Part shown: piece after piece, positions 51,614 through 59,955 of the stretch
How positions within the stretch are numbered: the first letter of the stretch is position 1
How the letters are laid out: every line of letters begins with the position of its first letter
NCBI GenBank assembly: GCA_036498945.1
Contig: DASYEQ010000012.1
Location: 11,912 to 75,911 of the forward strand
DNA: 64,000 nucleotides
Source: JAQGMJ01 sp036498945
GTDB lineage: Bacteria; Pseudomonadota; Gammaproteobacteria; Burkholderiales; JAEUOS01
Reading direction: 5' to 3'
Position numbers and translations under genes: made by a program
Notes under the pieces: generated by a model
Told to the model about the DNA's origin: nothing
Databases searched by the model: none
What the model saw: only the letters and a program-made list of their open reading frames with translations

Positions 51614-52158
51614 GACGGCGCCCGCCCGGTACCGGCCACTTCGAAAAACGTGTACGACAGGGTGATGCTGCCGATCGACTTGTCCAGCTTGGGGTCGATC
51701 ACGAACACCACCGGAAAATTCTTCGTCTCGTGCGCCTTCAGCGTCTGCTGGGTGAAACAGAAACACTCCAGCTTGTTGAAGTAGGCCGCTGCCTGCCTCG
51801 GCGCATAGCTCGGGATCGCCTGGCCGGTCACCGGGCGGTCGAGCGTGTTGGTCACCTGGTACATCACCGTGGTCAGCTGGCCCGGATGGATTTTCACGCC
51901 CGGCTGCAGTGGCTTGAACTCCCAGGCCAGGTGGCGCGCGTTGGCATCGAACACGATCTCCACGTCGCGCGTGGTATCCACCTGCGTGTTGGCTGCCGGG
52001 ACGGCCGAGCCGTCGAGGTTGTTCACCCCGGTCACTTCGCAAATCTTCTTGTAAAACGGCACCAGGGCAAAACCGAACCCGAACATCAAGGCTGCGATCA
52101 CCAGCAGCTTTTTCAGCGTGTCGCGGTTGCCGGCCTGGTCTTCAACACTGGCTTGCAT
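51610..52158 (-). CDS. ctaG: cytochrome c oxidase assembly protein CtaG (Cox11 type)
   Basis: A 182-residue Cox11-type copper chaperone. One N-terminal membrane helix (about 17-36) leads to PFYKKICEVTGVNN, with a conserved Cys. The beta-barrel domain carries NKLECFCFTQQTL, with the CFCF copper motif. It delivers copper to the CuB site of CtaD. The end VIDPKLDKSIGSITLSYTFF is typical. It sits between the 34-residue small gene (19 bases upstream) and the DUF2970 gene. Confidence 0.94.
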   Translation of the reverse strand: MQASVEDQAGNRDTLKKLLVIAALMFGFGFALVPFYKKICEVTGVNNLDGSAVPAANTQVDTTRDVEIVFDANARHLAWEFKPLQPGVKIHPGQLTTVMYQVTNTLDRPVTGQAIPSYAPRQAAAYFNKLECFCFTQQTLKAHETKNFPVVFVIDPKLDKSIGSITLSYTFFEVAGTGRAPS

Positions 52159-52177
52159 AACTTCCGTCCTGCCTGGT

Positions 52178-52282
52178 CTAACGCATCACGTGGCGCACGA
52201 TCACGCCGATAAAAAACACCAGCGCTATGGATGCCAGGATGAGGGCAGTCTTGAGATTCTTACTCTGGCGATTCTGGTCCAT
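52178..52282 (-). CDS. 34-residue cytochrome oxidase small assembly protein
   Basis: A very short gene starting MDQNRQSKNLKTALILASI and ending RHVMR, with one membrane helix (about 12-29), a polar N-terminus and a basic C-terminus. The same-sized protein occurs between ctaD and ctaG in many betaproteobacteria and is annotated there as a small assembly protein. The ATG at 52282 has GAAGACG upstream. It lies 50 bases after ctaD and 19 before ctaG. Being too short for usual gene finders, it is easily missed. Confidence 0.75.
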   Translation of the reverse strand: MDQNRQSKNLKTALILASIALVFFIGVIVRHVMR

Positions 52283-52332
52283 GACGTCTTCCTGCGGCCG
52301 CCGCGCCCGCGGGCACGGCGGCGTTCAAACGA

Positions 52333-53943
52333 TTACTTCACCACCGGCGGGGTTTCGAAGGTGTGGTACGGCGCCGGCGAAGGCACGGTCCACTCCAGGC
52401 CTTCGGCACCATCCCAAGGCTTGTCAGCCGCCTTCGGGCCGCCCTTGATGCACTTGATCACGGCGTACAGGAAGATCAGCTGCGAGGCGCCGAACAGGAA
52501 AGCGCCGATCGAGGAGACCATGTTGAAGTCGGCGAACTGGGCGGCGTAATCCGGGATGCGGCGCGGCATGCCGGCCAGGCCCAGGAAGTGCATCGGGAAG
52601 AAGGCGACGTTGAAGAAGACCACCGAGCACCAGAAGTGCAGCTTGCCGATGAATTCGTCGTACATGTGGCCGGTCCACTTCGGCAGCCAGTAGTAGGTGC
52701 CGGCGAACAGCGCGAACAGGGAGCCGGCAACCAGCACGTAGTGGAAGTGCGCCACCACGTAATAGGTGTCCTGCAGCTGGATGTCGATCGGGGTCACGGC
52801 GAGGATCAGGCCGGTGAAGCCGCCCATGGTGAACACGAAGATGAAGCCGACGGCGAACAGCATCGGCGTCTCGAAGGTCATCGAGCCCTTCCACATGGTG
52901 GCGATCCAGTTGAACACCTTCACGCCCGTGGGCACGGCAATCAGCATGGTCGCGTACATGAAGAACAGCTGGCCCGCCGCCGGCATGCCGGTGGTGAACA
53001 TGTGGTGCGCCCAGACGATGAACGACAGGATGGCGATCGACGAGGTTGCGTACACCATCGAAGCGTAGCCGAACAGCGGCTTGCGCGCGAAGGCGGGAAT
53101 GATCTGCGACACGATGCCGAAGGCCGGCAGAATCATGATGTACACCTCGGGGTGACCGAAGAACCAGAAGATGTGCTGGTACATCACCGGGTCACCGCCG
53201 CCGGCGGCATTGAAGAAGGAGGTGCCGAAGTGGCGGTCGGTCAGCGTCATCGTGATGGCGCCGGCGAGCACCGGCATCACGGCGATCAGCAGGTAGGCGG
53301 TGATCAGCCAGGTCCAGGCGAACATCGGCATCTTCATCAGCGTCATGCCGGGAGCGCGCATGTTGAGGATGGTGGTGATGATGTTGATCGAGCCCATGAT
53401 GGACGAGGCGCCCATGATGTGCAGGGCGAAGATCGCCATGTCCATGCCGATCCCCATCTGGGACGACAGCGGCGCGTACAGCGTCCAGCCGGCGGCAGTG
53501 GCGCCACCCGGCACGAAGAACGACAGCACCAGCAGCAGCGCGGCGGGAATCAGCAGCCAGAACGACCAGTTGTTCATGCGCGCGAACGCCATGTCGGGCG
53601 CGCCGATCATCAGCGGCAGCTGCCAGTTCGCGAACCCGACGAAGGCCGGCATGATCGCGCCGAACACCATGATGATGCCGTGCATGGTGGTCAGCTGGTT
53701 GAAGAATTCCGGATTGAACAGCTGCAGGCCCGGCTCGAACAGCTCGGCGCGGATCGACAGCGCCAGCGTGCCGCCGGTCAGGAACATGGTGAACGAGAAC
53801 CACAGGTACAGCGTGCCGATGTCCTTGTGGTTGGTGGTGGTCACCCACCGCATGAAACCGCTGGGGGGGCCATGATGATGATCATCATGCCCGTGGGCGT
53901 CCGCGTGATCGTCGTGGCCGTGGCCGGGAAGAACTGCGCTCAT
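52333..53943 (-). CDS. ctaD: cytochrome c oxidase subunit I CtaD
   Basis: A 536-residue heme-copper subunit I with twelve helices. TMHGIIMVFGAIMP carries a heme a ligand His, FWFFGHPEVYIMILPAFG the CuB His-Tyr pair, VWAHHMFTTGM the other two CuB His, and VVAHFHYVLVAGS the heme a3 and a His pair. This is the proton-pumping A-type core. A His/Asp-rich cytoplasmic leader (about 6-25, DDHADAHGHDDHHH) is notable and may bind metal. It lies 42 bases after ctaC. Confidence 0.97.
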   Translation of the reverse strand: MSAVLPGHGHDDHADAHGHDDHHHGPPSGFMRWVTTTNHKDIGTLYLWFSFTMFLTGGTLALSIRAELFEPGLQLFNPEFFNQLTTMHGIIMVFGAIMPAFVGFANWQLPLMIGAPDMAFARMNNWSFWLLIPAALLLVLSFFVPGGATAAGWTLYAPLSSQMGIGMDMAIFALHIMGASSIMGSINIITTILNMRAPGMTLMKMPMFAWTWLITAYLLIAVMPVLAGAITMTLTDRHFGTSFFNAAGGGDPVMYQHIFWFFGHPEVYIMILPAFGIVSQIIPAFARKPLFGYASMVYATSSIAILSFIVWAHHMFTTGMPAAGQLFFMYATMLIAVPTGVKVFNWIATMWKGSMTFETPMLFAVGFIFVFTMGGFTGLILAVTPIDIQLQDTYYVVAHFHYVLVAGSLFALFAGTYYWLPKWTGHMYDEFIGKLHFWCSVVFFNVAFFPMHFLGLAGMPRRIPDYAAQFADFNMVSSIGAFLFGASQLIFLYAVIKCIKGGPKAADKPWDGAEGLEWTVPSPAPYHTFETPPVVK

Positions 53944-53985
53944 GATTGCCTCAACTCAAAAATTTTCGATTGCCTGTTCTGCTCT

Positions 53986-55200
53986 TTACTGGGGCCTGGC
54001 CACCAGCTTTGCCACTTTGTCCTTGTCCCAGGCGCGTGCCGCCTTGACTACGGACGGCTGCACCATGGCTTCCTGCGCCTTGTTGGTCCAGGCGTTGCGG
54101 GTATAGGTAACGACGGCGGCGATCTCGGTGTCGTTCAGCACGTCGCCCATCGCCGCCATCGCGGTGCCGGGGCGGCCGTGGAGTTCGACGGCGATCTGGT
54201 TGTCCAGCGGGCCCAGCACGGTCTTCGAACCATCCAGCGGCGGGAAAGCCGGCGGGGTGCCCTTGCCGTTCACTTGGTGGCAGGCGGCGCAAACCTTGTT
54301 GTATACCGCTTCGCCGCGCTTGGCCAGGTCGGGCTGGGTCCAGACCTTGTTCGGATCATCCTGGTTGGCCGCCAGTTCCTTCTTCTTGGTGTCCACCCAC
54401 TTGGAGTAGTCCTGGGCCGACACCACGCGCACCACGATCGGCATGAAGCCGTGTTCCTTGCCGCAAAGCTCGGAGCACTGGCCGCGGTAGACGCCCAGCT
54501 TGTCCGCCTTGAACCAGGTGTCGCGCACGAAACCGGGGATCGCGTCCTGCTTGACGCCGAAGGCCGGCACCGACCAGGCATGGATCACGTCGTCGGCGGT
54601 GGTCAGGATGCGGACCTTCTTGTCGATCGGCACCACTACCTCGTTGTCGACTTCCAGCATGTAGTTGATGCCGCGCGCCTGCGTGCCGTCGATCTGCGCG
54701 CGCGGGGTCGAGAGGTTGGAGAAGAAGCTGATGCCTTCACCCTCGCCCTTGATGTAGTCGTAGCCCCACTTCCACTGGTAGCCGGTGGCCTTGATCGTCA
54801 GGTCGGCGTTGGAAGTGTCCTTCATCGCCAGCACGGTGCGAGTGGCAAAGCCCGCCATGCCGATGACGATGATCATCGGCACGATGGTCCAGGCGATTTC
54901 CACCGTGGTGCTCTCGTGGAAGGTCGCCGCCTTGTAGCCCTTGCTCTTGCGGTGCGCGAAGATCGAATAGAACATCGCGGCGAACACCGCGATGAAGATC
55001 AGCAGGCACACGATCAGCATGCCGGTATGCAGGTTATAGATCTGGTCGGCGATACCGGTCACCGGCTTTTGCAGGTTCAACTGCAGTTCGGCCGGGCCGC
55101 CGTCCATGTCGGCGGCGAAAGCGCCCGCCGCGACCAGCGCCGCCATTCCCGTCACGCCCAGGGTGGCCAGTTTCCGCAAGTGAGTCGATACAGCCATCAT
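53986..55200 (-). CDS. ctaC: cytochrome c oxidase subunit II CtaC with fused cytochrome c domain
   Basis: A 404-residue subunit II. A signal peptide (to about 29, FAA) precedes two membrane helices (about 55-75 and 95-115). The cupredoxin domain carries CSELCGKEHGFM, the CuA C-x3-C-x3-H site. A C-terminal cytochrome c domain follows with CAACH (about residue 300) and a distal Met. This caa3-like fusion lets it accept electrons through its own heme. The start has GAGGAC upstream (two ATGs in a row). It lies 42 bases after the DUF2244 gene. Confidence 0.96.
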   Translation of the reverse strand: MMAVSTHLRKLATLGVTGMAALVAAGAFAADMDGGPAELQLNLQKPVTGIADQIYNLHTGMLIVCLLIFIAVFAAMFYSIFAHRKSKGYKAATFHESTTVEIAWTIVPMIIVIGMAGFATRTVLAMKDTSNADLTIKATGYQWKWGYDYIKGEGEGISFFSNLSTPRAQIDGTQARGINYMLEVDNEVVVPIDKKVRILTTADDVIHAWSVPAFGVKQDAIPGFVRDTWFKADKLGVYRGQCSELCGKEHGFMPIVVRVVSAQDYSKWVDTKKKELAANQDDPNKVWTQPDLAKRGEAVYNKVCAACHQVNGKGTPPAFPPLDGSKTVLGPLDNQIAVELHGRPGTAMAAMGDVLNDTEIAAVVTYTRNAWTNKAQEAMVQPSVVKAARAWDKDKVAKLVARPQ

Positions 55201-55242
55201 GTCCTCGTCAAGCTATCCGATGTTGAAATTTGTTGATGCTTT

Positions 55243-55800
55243 TTACGTCTCGCGCGTCGCCATCAGCGCCGCGCGCAAATCTGTTTCGAAGCCGGCCCGG
55301 CGCTCGTAGCCCAGGTGCCGGCCCACTTCCAGCCGGCGCCCGCCACCCACCAGGAACAGCCGGTCCGCCCGCCCCGGCAACCCGTACGCCCTCGCCTCGC
55401 GCACCAGGCGCACCGCATGGCGCGCAAACTCGTACGTGTGGATGGCCCTGCCCCGGCTCACCTCGACGCGCAGGACCTCCCCGGCCAGGCTTACCCGCTC
55501 CCCGTCGGTCGCGTGCACGCCGTAAAGCAGGAAAGCCGCCGCCAATGCCAGCAATTCCACGCCGGCGAAGGGCAGCACCATCCAGGCGCCCATGGCGGCA
55601 AACGCGGCGCCAAACACGAACGCCAGTCCCGCCATGCTGCCGAACACGCCCATCAGGGCGCGCGGCGAAAGCGAACAGTTGCGCCGCACCTCGAACTCCA
55701 CCGCGTCCGGTCCGGCCAGGGCCTGCGCATCAAGCGCGGAAACCACCGGCCGCTCTCCAGAACCGCGAGCGGCATCCAATCCGAGGGCTTGCACTGCCAT
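55243..55800 (-). CDS. DUF2244 membrane protein
   Basis: A 185-residue protein with two adjacent membrane helices (about 55-75 and 80-100). FEVRRNCSLSPRALMGVFGSM is the DUF2244 opening and the end has LEVGRHLGYERRAGFETDLRAAL. Genes of this family often lead cta operons in betaproteobacteria, and their role is unknown. The start is uncertain: ATG at 55800 or an in-frame TTG at 55812. A TGATATAAT extended -10 lies at 55841-55849, so this is the first gene of the oxidase transcript. Confidence 0.78.
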   Translation of the reverse strand: MAVQALGLDAARGSGERPVVSALDAQALAGPDAVEFEVRRNCSLSPRALMGVFGSMAGLAFVFGAAFAAMGAWMVLPFAGVELLALAAAFLLYGVHATDGERVSLAGEVLRVEVSRGRAIHTYEFARHAVRLVREARAYGLPGRADRLFLVGGGRRLEVGRHLGYERRAGFETDLRAALMATRET

Positions 55801-55840
55801 CCTTCCAGGCAAAAAACGGCCTGATTACCAAAACCGGCGG

Positions 55841-55849
55841 ATTATATCA
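55841..55849 (-). promoter_or_regulatory. extended -10 promoter of the cta operon
   Basis: TGATATAAT on the - strand is a perfect TATAAT with the extended TGn. No good -35 is seen at 17 bases, which fits an extended -10 promoter. Transcription would start near 55834, about 30 bases before the DUF2244 start. Confidence 0.6.
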
Positions 55850-55962
55850 GCCTTCACGGGCCCCGCTTTTGGGCACCCACAGATGCCCCTTGCATAAAGC
55901 CCATCAGCAGCCGCCCAACATGCCAAAAAAGTCACAAAAATCCGCCGCCTCGCCGGAATATC

Positions 55963-56925
55963 TCAGCGCTTCGCACGGTATTCCCCACTGGGGACAAAAC
56001 TGACGATCGCCTCCCCCGCCGCCGTGCGTTTCGGCTGCCCCTTCCAGGCGTGGCCGTAGATCACCTCGAAGGTGGCCGGCAGGCGCGCGTCGCCACGCCG
56101 CGCGCGCCGTGCCTCGTAGGCCGCGCGTACGCGCCCCATCTGCCCGCGCCCGAGCAAACCGCGCGGCCGCCCCAGCATCGCATTGAGCGCGCCGCTATTG
56201 CGCAGGTCGGCGAATAGCCCGTCGAGCGACTCATAGGTGAGGGTCAGCTTTTCCATGTCCATCACCGGCGTGACGAAGCCCGCGCCCACCAGCACGTCGC
56301 CGATGTCGTGCAGGTCGATGAAGCGCTTCACCCGCCACTGCGCCTTTTGCGCCGGCGTCACGCCGGCTTCCGCAAACGCCTCGCGCAATTCGAACAGCGT
56401 GTCCGGCCCCAGGGTGCTGAACATGAGCAGGCCGTCCACCGCCAGCACGCGCTGCGCCTCGCGGATCGCCGGCTCCGGATCGTCCAGCCAGTGCAGCGCC
56501 AGGTTCGACCACGCCAGTTCGAACTTGCCGCTGCCGAACGGCAGGCGTGCCATGTCCGCCTGCACCGCCAACGGCGCGCCCGGCTTGCCGCGCAGGTTTG
56601 CCGCCAGCCGCGCATGCCAGGGCGCCGGCGCCGGCAGCGCCGCGCGCAGCATCGGGTGCGCCAGGTCGAGCGCCACCAGTTGCGCCTGCGCATACCGCGC
56701 CTGCAAGCCCGGCAAGGCCGCGCCGGTCGCACTGCCCAGGTCCAGCACGCGCGCCGGCGTGATCTTGATGTAGCCCAGGCGCTCCAGCATGCGCGCACCC
56801 ACCTCGCGATGCAGCGCGTCGGCCCGGCTGAAAGTGGCGGCGGCGCGCCCGAAATGGCGCTTGAGCGCGGCGCGGTCGGCGTAAAAAGCTTCCGGCGCGG
56901 CGCCGGCAATGGAGGTTTCGTTCAC
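55963..56925 (-). CDS. bioC: malonyl-ACP O-methyltransferase BioC
   Basis: A 320-residue SAM methyltransferase that caps malonyl-ACP so fatty-acid enzymes can build the pimeloyl chain of biotin. VLDLGSATGAALPGLQ is motif I, LVALDLAHPMLRAA motif post-I, LAWSNLALHWLDDPE is a BioC hallmark and LLMFSTLGPDTLFELREAF is typical. No other bio gene is in the window. The start is taken as GTG at 56925; the only upstream in-frame alternative adds an unlikely leader. It lies before the DUF2244 gene with its own 150-base gap. Confidence 0.8.
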   Translation of the reverse strand: MNETSIAGAAPEAFYADRAALKRHFGRAAATFSRADALHREVGARMLERLGYIKITPARVLDLGSATGAALPGLQARYAQAQLVALDLAHPMLRAALPAPAPWHARLAANLRGKPGAPLAVQADMARLPFGSGKFELAWSNLALHWLDDPEPAIREAQRVLAVDGLLMFSTLGPDTLFELREAFAEAGVTPAQKAQWRVKRFIDLHDIGDVLVGAGFVTPVMDMEKLTLTYESLDGLFADLRNSGALNAMLGRPRGLLGRGQMGRVRAAYEARRARRGDARLPATFEVIYGHAWKGQPKRTAAGEAIVSFVPSGEYRAKR

Positions 56926-57008
56926 CGCGAAATTGTACCGCCCGGCGCCGCCCGCAAATCGGGGACAATACGCGGCATCCGCAACACCACCCAAAAAGCA
57001 GCAGCCGC

Positions 57009-57440
57009 ATGCAAGGCCTCAAGCGCAGAATCGTCTACGTCAGCCTGTTCGAAGGCATCGCCATCGTCTGCGCCACCTTCGGCCTTGCCTCGCTTTCCGG
57101 CAACGAACTCGGACAGTCGAGCGTGCTGGCCGTCGCCACCTCGGTGGTCGCCATCATCTGGAACTTCCTCTACAACCTGGCGTTCGAAGCCTGGGAGAAG
57201 CGCCAATCGACGCGCGGGCGCAGCCTGGCGCGGCGCATCGTGCACACCATCGGCTTCGAAACCGGGCTGATCGCCTTTCTCGTGCCGCTGATCGCCTGGT
57301 GGTTCCACATCAGCCTGCTGCAGGCCTTCATGCTCGACCTCGTGCTGGTGGTATTTTTTCTTTGCTACAACCTGGTGTTCGCCTGGGCCTTCGACCGCGT
57401 GTTCGGCCTGCCGGCAGCCGCCGCGCCGGGAAGGCAATAA
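57009..57440 (+). CDS. PACE-family efflux protein
   Basis: A 143-residue inner-membrane protein with four helices in two BTP-type repeats. RIVYVSLFEGIAIVCATFGLA and NFLYNLAFEAWEKR form the first half, RRIVHTIGFETGLIAFLVPLIAWW and FFLCYNLVFAWAFDRVFG the second. The Glu of FEG and the Asn/Glu pairs are the PACE signature. Relatives export chlorhexidine or short-chain diamines. The actual substrate here is unknown. It diverges from bioC across 83 bases. The 190 bases after it hold no gene. Confidence 0.85.
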   Translation: MQGLKRRIVYVSLFEGIAIVCATFGLASLSGNELGQSSVLAVATSVVAIIWNFLYNLAFEAWEKRQSTRGRSLARRIVHTIGFETGLIAFLVPLIAWWFHISLLQAFMLDLVLVVFFLCYNLVFAWAFDRVFGLPAAAAPGRQ

Positions 57441-57630
57441 CGGCCGGAGTCACTGCGGCGGTAACGGTAACATCCGCGCCGGCGACGGCCGCCGATATTG
57501 ATTGCCGCCTGCACCTTTGCATGGTGTGCGAATATCGCCCATGCGTTGCCGAGGGTCGCGCCGCTGGCTATCATGCCTGCCCGACTTCCGGACCGCGCAC
57601 ACAACCAACAACGAGCGAGAGACAGACCGC

Positions 57631-58632
57631 ATGAACGACCTCAAGTCCCGCCGCGATCGACGCGGCTTTCTGAAACACACCGGCGCCCTGGCGCTGGGCG
57701 CGGCCCTGCCCGCCGCCGGCGCGCGCGCCGCCGATGCGTGGCCGAGCAAGCCGATCCGCCTGGTGGTGGGCTACGCCCCCGGCGGCGTGGCCGACATCAC
57801 CGCGCGCATGGTGGCGGAAAAAGTCTCCGCCAAGCTGGGCCAGCAGATCATCATCGACAACCGCCCCGGCGCCGGCGGCATCGTCGCCGCGGATCTGGTC
57901 GCGAAGTCCGACCCCGACGGCTACAACCTGTTGCACCTGAACCAGGGCAACGCGGTTTCCGCCGCCCTGTTCCGCACCCTGCCCTTCGACATCATCAAGG
58001 ATTTCGACACGGTGTCGGCGATGGGCTACTTCACCGTCATCATCCTCGCCAACCAGGGCAGCTCGGTCACCAGCGTGCAGGAACTGCTCAGGCAGGCGAA
58101 AGCCAATCCGAGCAAGTTCAACATCGGCACCATCTCGGTGGGCAGCGGCCAGAACATGGCGGCCTCGCTGTTCAAGGCCGTCACCGGCACCCCCGCCTCC
58201 ATCGTGCCGTTCAAGAGCACGCCCTCGCTGATCTCGGCGCTGAAGGGCGGCGACGTGCAGGTGGCGTTCGAAATCGGCGCCCCGGTGCTGGCAATGATCA
58301 GGCATGGCGACGTCAAGGCCGTCGCCGTCACCGCCGCGCAGCGCTACCGTGGCCTGCCGGATGTGCCGACGGTGAAGGAATCGGGCGTGCCGAACTACGA
58401 CGTGATCGCCTGGAACGGCGTGGCCGCGCCGAAGAAAACGCCGCGCGCCATCATCGAGCGCCTCAACCGCGAAATCAACGCCGCCATGGCGCTGCCCGAC
58501 ATCAAGCAGAAGTTCGGCGACTTCGGCATCGAGGCGCGCGGCGGCACCCCGGAAGAATTCCACAACCTGGTCGTCTCCGAAGTGAACAAGTGGACCAAGG
58601 TGGTGGCGGAAACGAAGATGGAAAAACTGTAG
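57631..58632 (+). CDS. Bug-family solute-binding protein, Tat-exported
   Basis: A 333-residue periplasmic protein with a twin-arginine signal (RRDRRGFLKHTGALALGAAL, ending ARAA near residue 34). The Bug fold shows in WPSKPIRLVVGYAPGGVADITARM, PGAGGIVAADLVAKSDPDGYN and AFEIGAPVLAMIRHGDVKAVAV. No TctA/TctB subunit is nearby. It lies 26 bases before the NicC-like monooxygenase gene, so its ligand may be that enzyme's aromatic substrate, which is inference. Most Bug proteins use Sec, so the Tat signal is less common. Confidence 0.88.
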   Translation: MNDLKSRRDRRGFLKHTGALALGAALPAAGARAADAWPSKPIRLVVGYAPGGVADITARMVAEKVSAKLGQQIIIDNRPGAGGIVAADLVAKSDPDGYNLLHLNQGNAVSAALFRTLPFDIIKDFDTVSAMGYFTVIILANQGSSVTSVQELLRQAKANPSKFNIGTISVGSGQNMAASLFKAVTGTPASIVPFKSTPSLISALKGGDVQVAFEIGAPVLAMIRHGDVKAVAVTAAQRYRGLPDVPTVKESGVPNYDVIAWNGVAAPKKTPRAIIERLNREINAAMALPDIKQKFGDFGIEARGGTPEEFHNLVVSEVNKWTKVVAETKMEKL

Positions 58633-58658
58633 TCAGCACAACGCGAAGGAACCGCATC

Positions 58659-59807
58659 ATGGCAAATGTAAAACTTAAAGTCGCCGTCGTCGGCGCCGGC
58701 ATGGGCGGCCTGGCCGTCGCCGCCACCCTGCGCAAGATCGGCGCGGACGTACAGGTCTACGAACAGGCCAGCAAGTTCGGGCGCATCGGCGCCGGCATCC
58801 AGATGATGCCCAACTCGATGAAGGTGCTGCGCGGCATCGGGCTGGAGGCCCATCTGCGCAAGACCGCCTTCGAGCCGTATTCGCACCTGAACCGCGACGC
58901 CTACACCGGCGAAATCAAGGCCGAACTGCCGATGCCCGACACCCTGTTCGGCGCGCCTTATCTCTGCATGCACCGTGGCGACCTGCACGAAGCGCTCGCC
59001 TCCGCCGTGCCCGCCGAGACCATCCACCTCGGCAAGAAGCTCGAAGGCTTCGACCAGAACGACGCCGGCGTCACGCTCAAATTCACCGACGGCACGACCG
59101 CCCGCGCCGACATCATGGTCGCCGCCGACGGCGTGCACTCGCTGGTGCGCAGCATGATCATCGGCCCCGACAAGCCGCTGCACAAGGGCCGCATCGCCTA
59201 TCGCGCCGCCTTCTCCGCCAAGCACCTGAACGGCGGCGACATCGGCCGCTCGCGCACCAAGTGGTGGGGCAACGATCGCCACATCGTCATCTACTACACC
59301 AAGGCCGACCGCAGCGAACTCTACTTCGTCACCAGCGTGCCCGAGTCGGCCGACTGGGTGACGCCGGAATCCTGGTCCGCCAAGGGCGACGTCAAGGAAC
59401 TGCGCGAGCAATATTCCGAATTCCACCCCGACGTGCGCATGGTGCTGAACGGCTGCCCCGACTGCCACAAGTGGGCCATCCTCGAGCGTGACCCGCTGCC
59501 CACCTGGAGCCAGGGCCGCGTGGTGCTGCTGGGCGACGCCTGCCACCCGATGACCCCCTACATGGCGCAGGGCGCCGCCACCTCGATCGAAGACGCCGCC
59601 GTGCTGGCGCGCTGCCTGGAAAACGTCGAAGGCGACGACGTCGAGACCGCCTTCAAGATCTACGAAGCCCACCGCAAGCCGCGCGTCTCGCGCATCCAGG
59701 CGATTTCCAGCGCCAATACGTGGATGCAGAACAAGGGGCAGGACACCAGCTGGCTCTACGGCTACGATGCCTGGAACGCGCCGCTGCCCGACGCCGCCAC
59801 CGTCTGA
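58659..59807 (+). CDS. NicC-like FAD aromatic monooxygenase
   Basis: A 382-residue flavoprotein hydroxylase. AVVGAGMGGLAVAATL (GxGxxG), VAADGVHSLVR (DG motif) and VVLLGDACHPMTPYMAQGA (GD motif) define the class A hydroxylase fold. It has the same length as 6-hydroxynicotinate 3-monooxygenase (NicC) and shares its special blocks KWWGNDRHIVIYYT, DPLPTWSQGR and SSANTWMQN..WLYGYD. NicC-like activity on a pyridine or a hydroxybenzoate is therefore likely, but no other nic gene is present. It is co-directional with a Bug gene 26 bases upstream and ends at a terminator. Confidence 0.82.
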   Translation: MANVKLKVAVVGAGMGGLAVAATLRKIGADVQVYEQASKFGRIGAGIQMMPNSMKVLRGIGLEAHLRKTAFEPYSHLNRDAYTGEIKAELPMPDTLFGAPYLCMHRGDLHEALASAVPAETIHLGKKLEGFDQNDAGVTLKFTDGTTARADIMVAADGVHSLVRSMIIGPDKPLHKGRIAYRAAFSAKHLNGGDIGRSRTKWWGNDRHIVIYYTKADRSELYFVTSVPESADWVTPESWSAKGDVKELREQYSEFHPDVRMVLNGCPDCHKWAILERDPLPTWSQGRVVLLGDACHPMTPYMAQGAATSIEDAAVLARCLENVEGDDVETAFKIYEAHRKPRVSRIQAISSANTWMQNKGQDTSWLYGYDAWNAPLPDAATV

Positions 59808-59827
59808 GGCTTTCACCGCATCACCCC

Positions 59828-59853
59828 AGGGCCGCTCGCGCGGCCCTTTTTTA
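59828..59853 (+). terminator. intrinsic terminator after the NicC-like gene
   Basis: AGGGCCGC and GCGGCCCT pair around TCGC, followed by a run of T (TTTTTTATT). Confidence 0.9.
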
Positions 59854-59955
59854 TTCTGCCCGGCCCTCTCACGCGGCCCCTGGCCATCCCGGCGCCTGCC
59901 TCGATTACCCCCGCGGTGATTGCCGCCGCGCCGCGCTTGCCGCTATATTGCCCGC

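Noticed and set aside
52363..55236. 957-codon open frame on + across ctaD and ctaC
   Set aside because: It is a GC-driven antisense frame of two strongly conserved genes. The same explanation covers 16740-18938 (-) over feoB and 36647-38203 (-) over the dynamin-like gene.
57441..57630. Coding extension upstream of the Bug gene
   Set aside because: The frame is open back to 57502, but the Tat signal begins properly at 57631 and the upstream residues resemble no leader.
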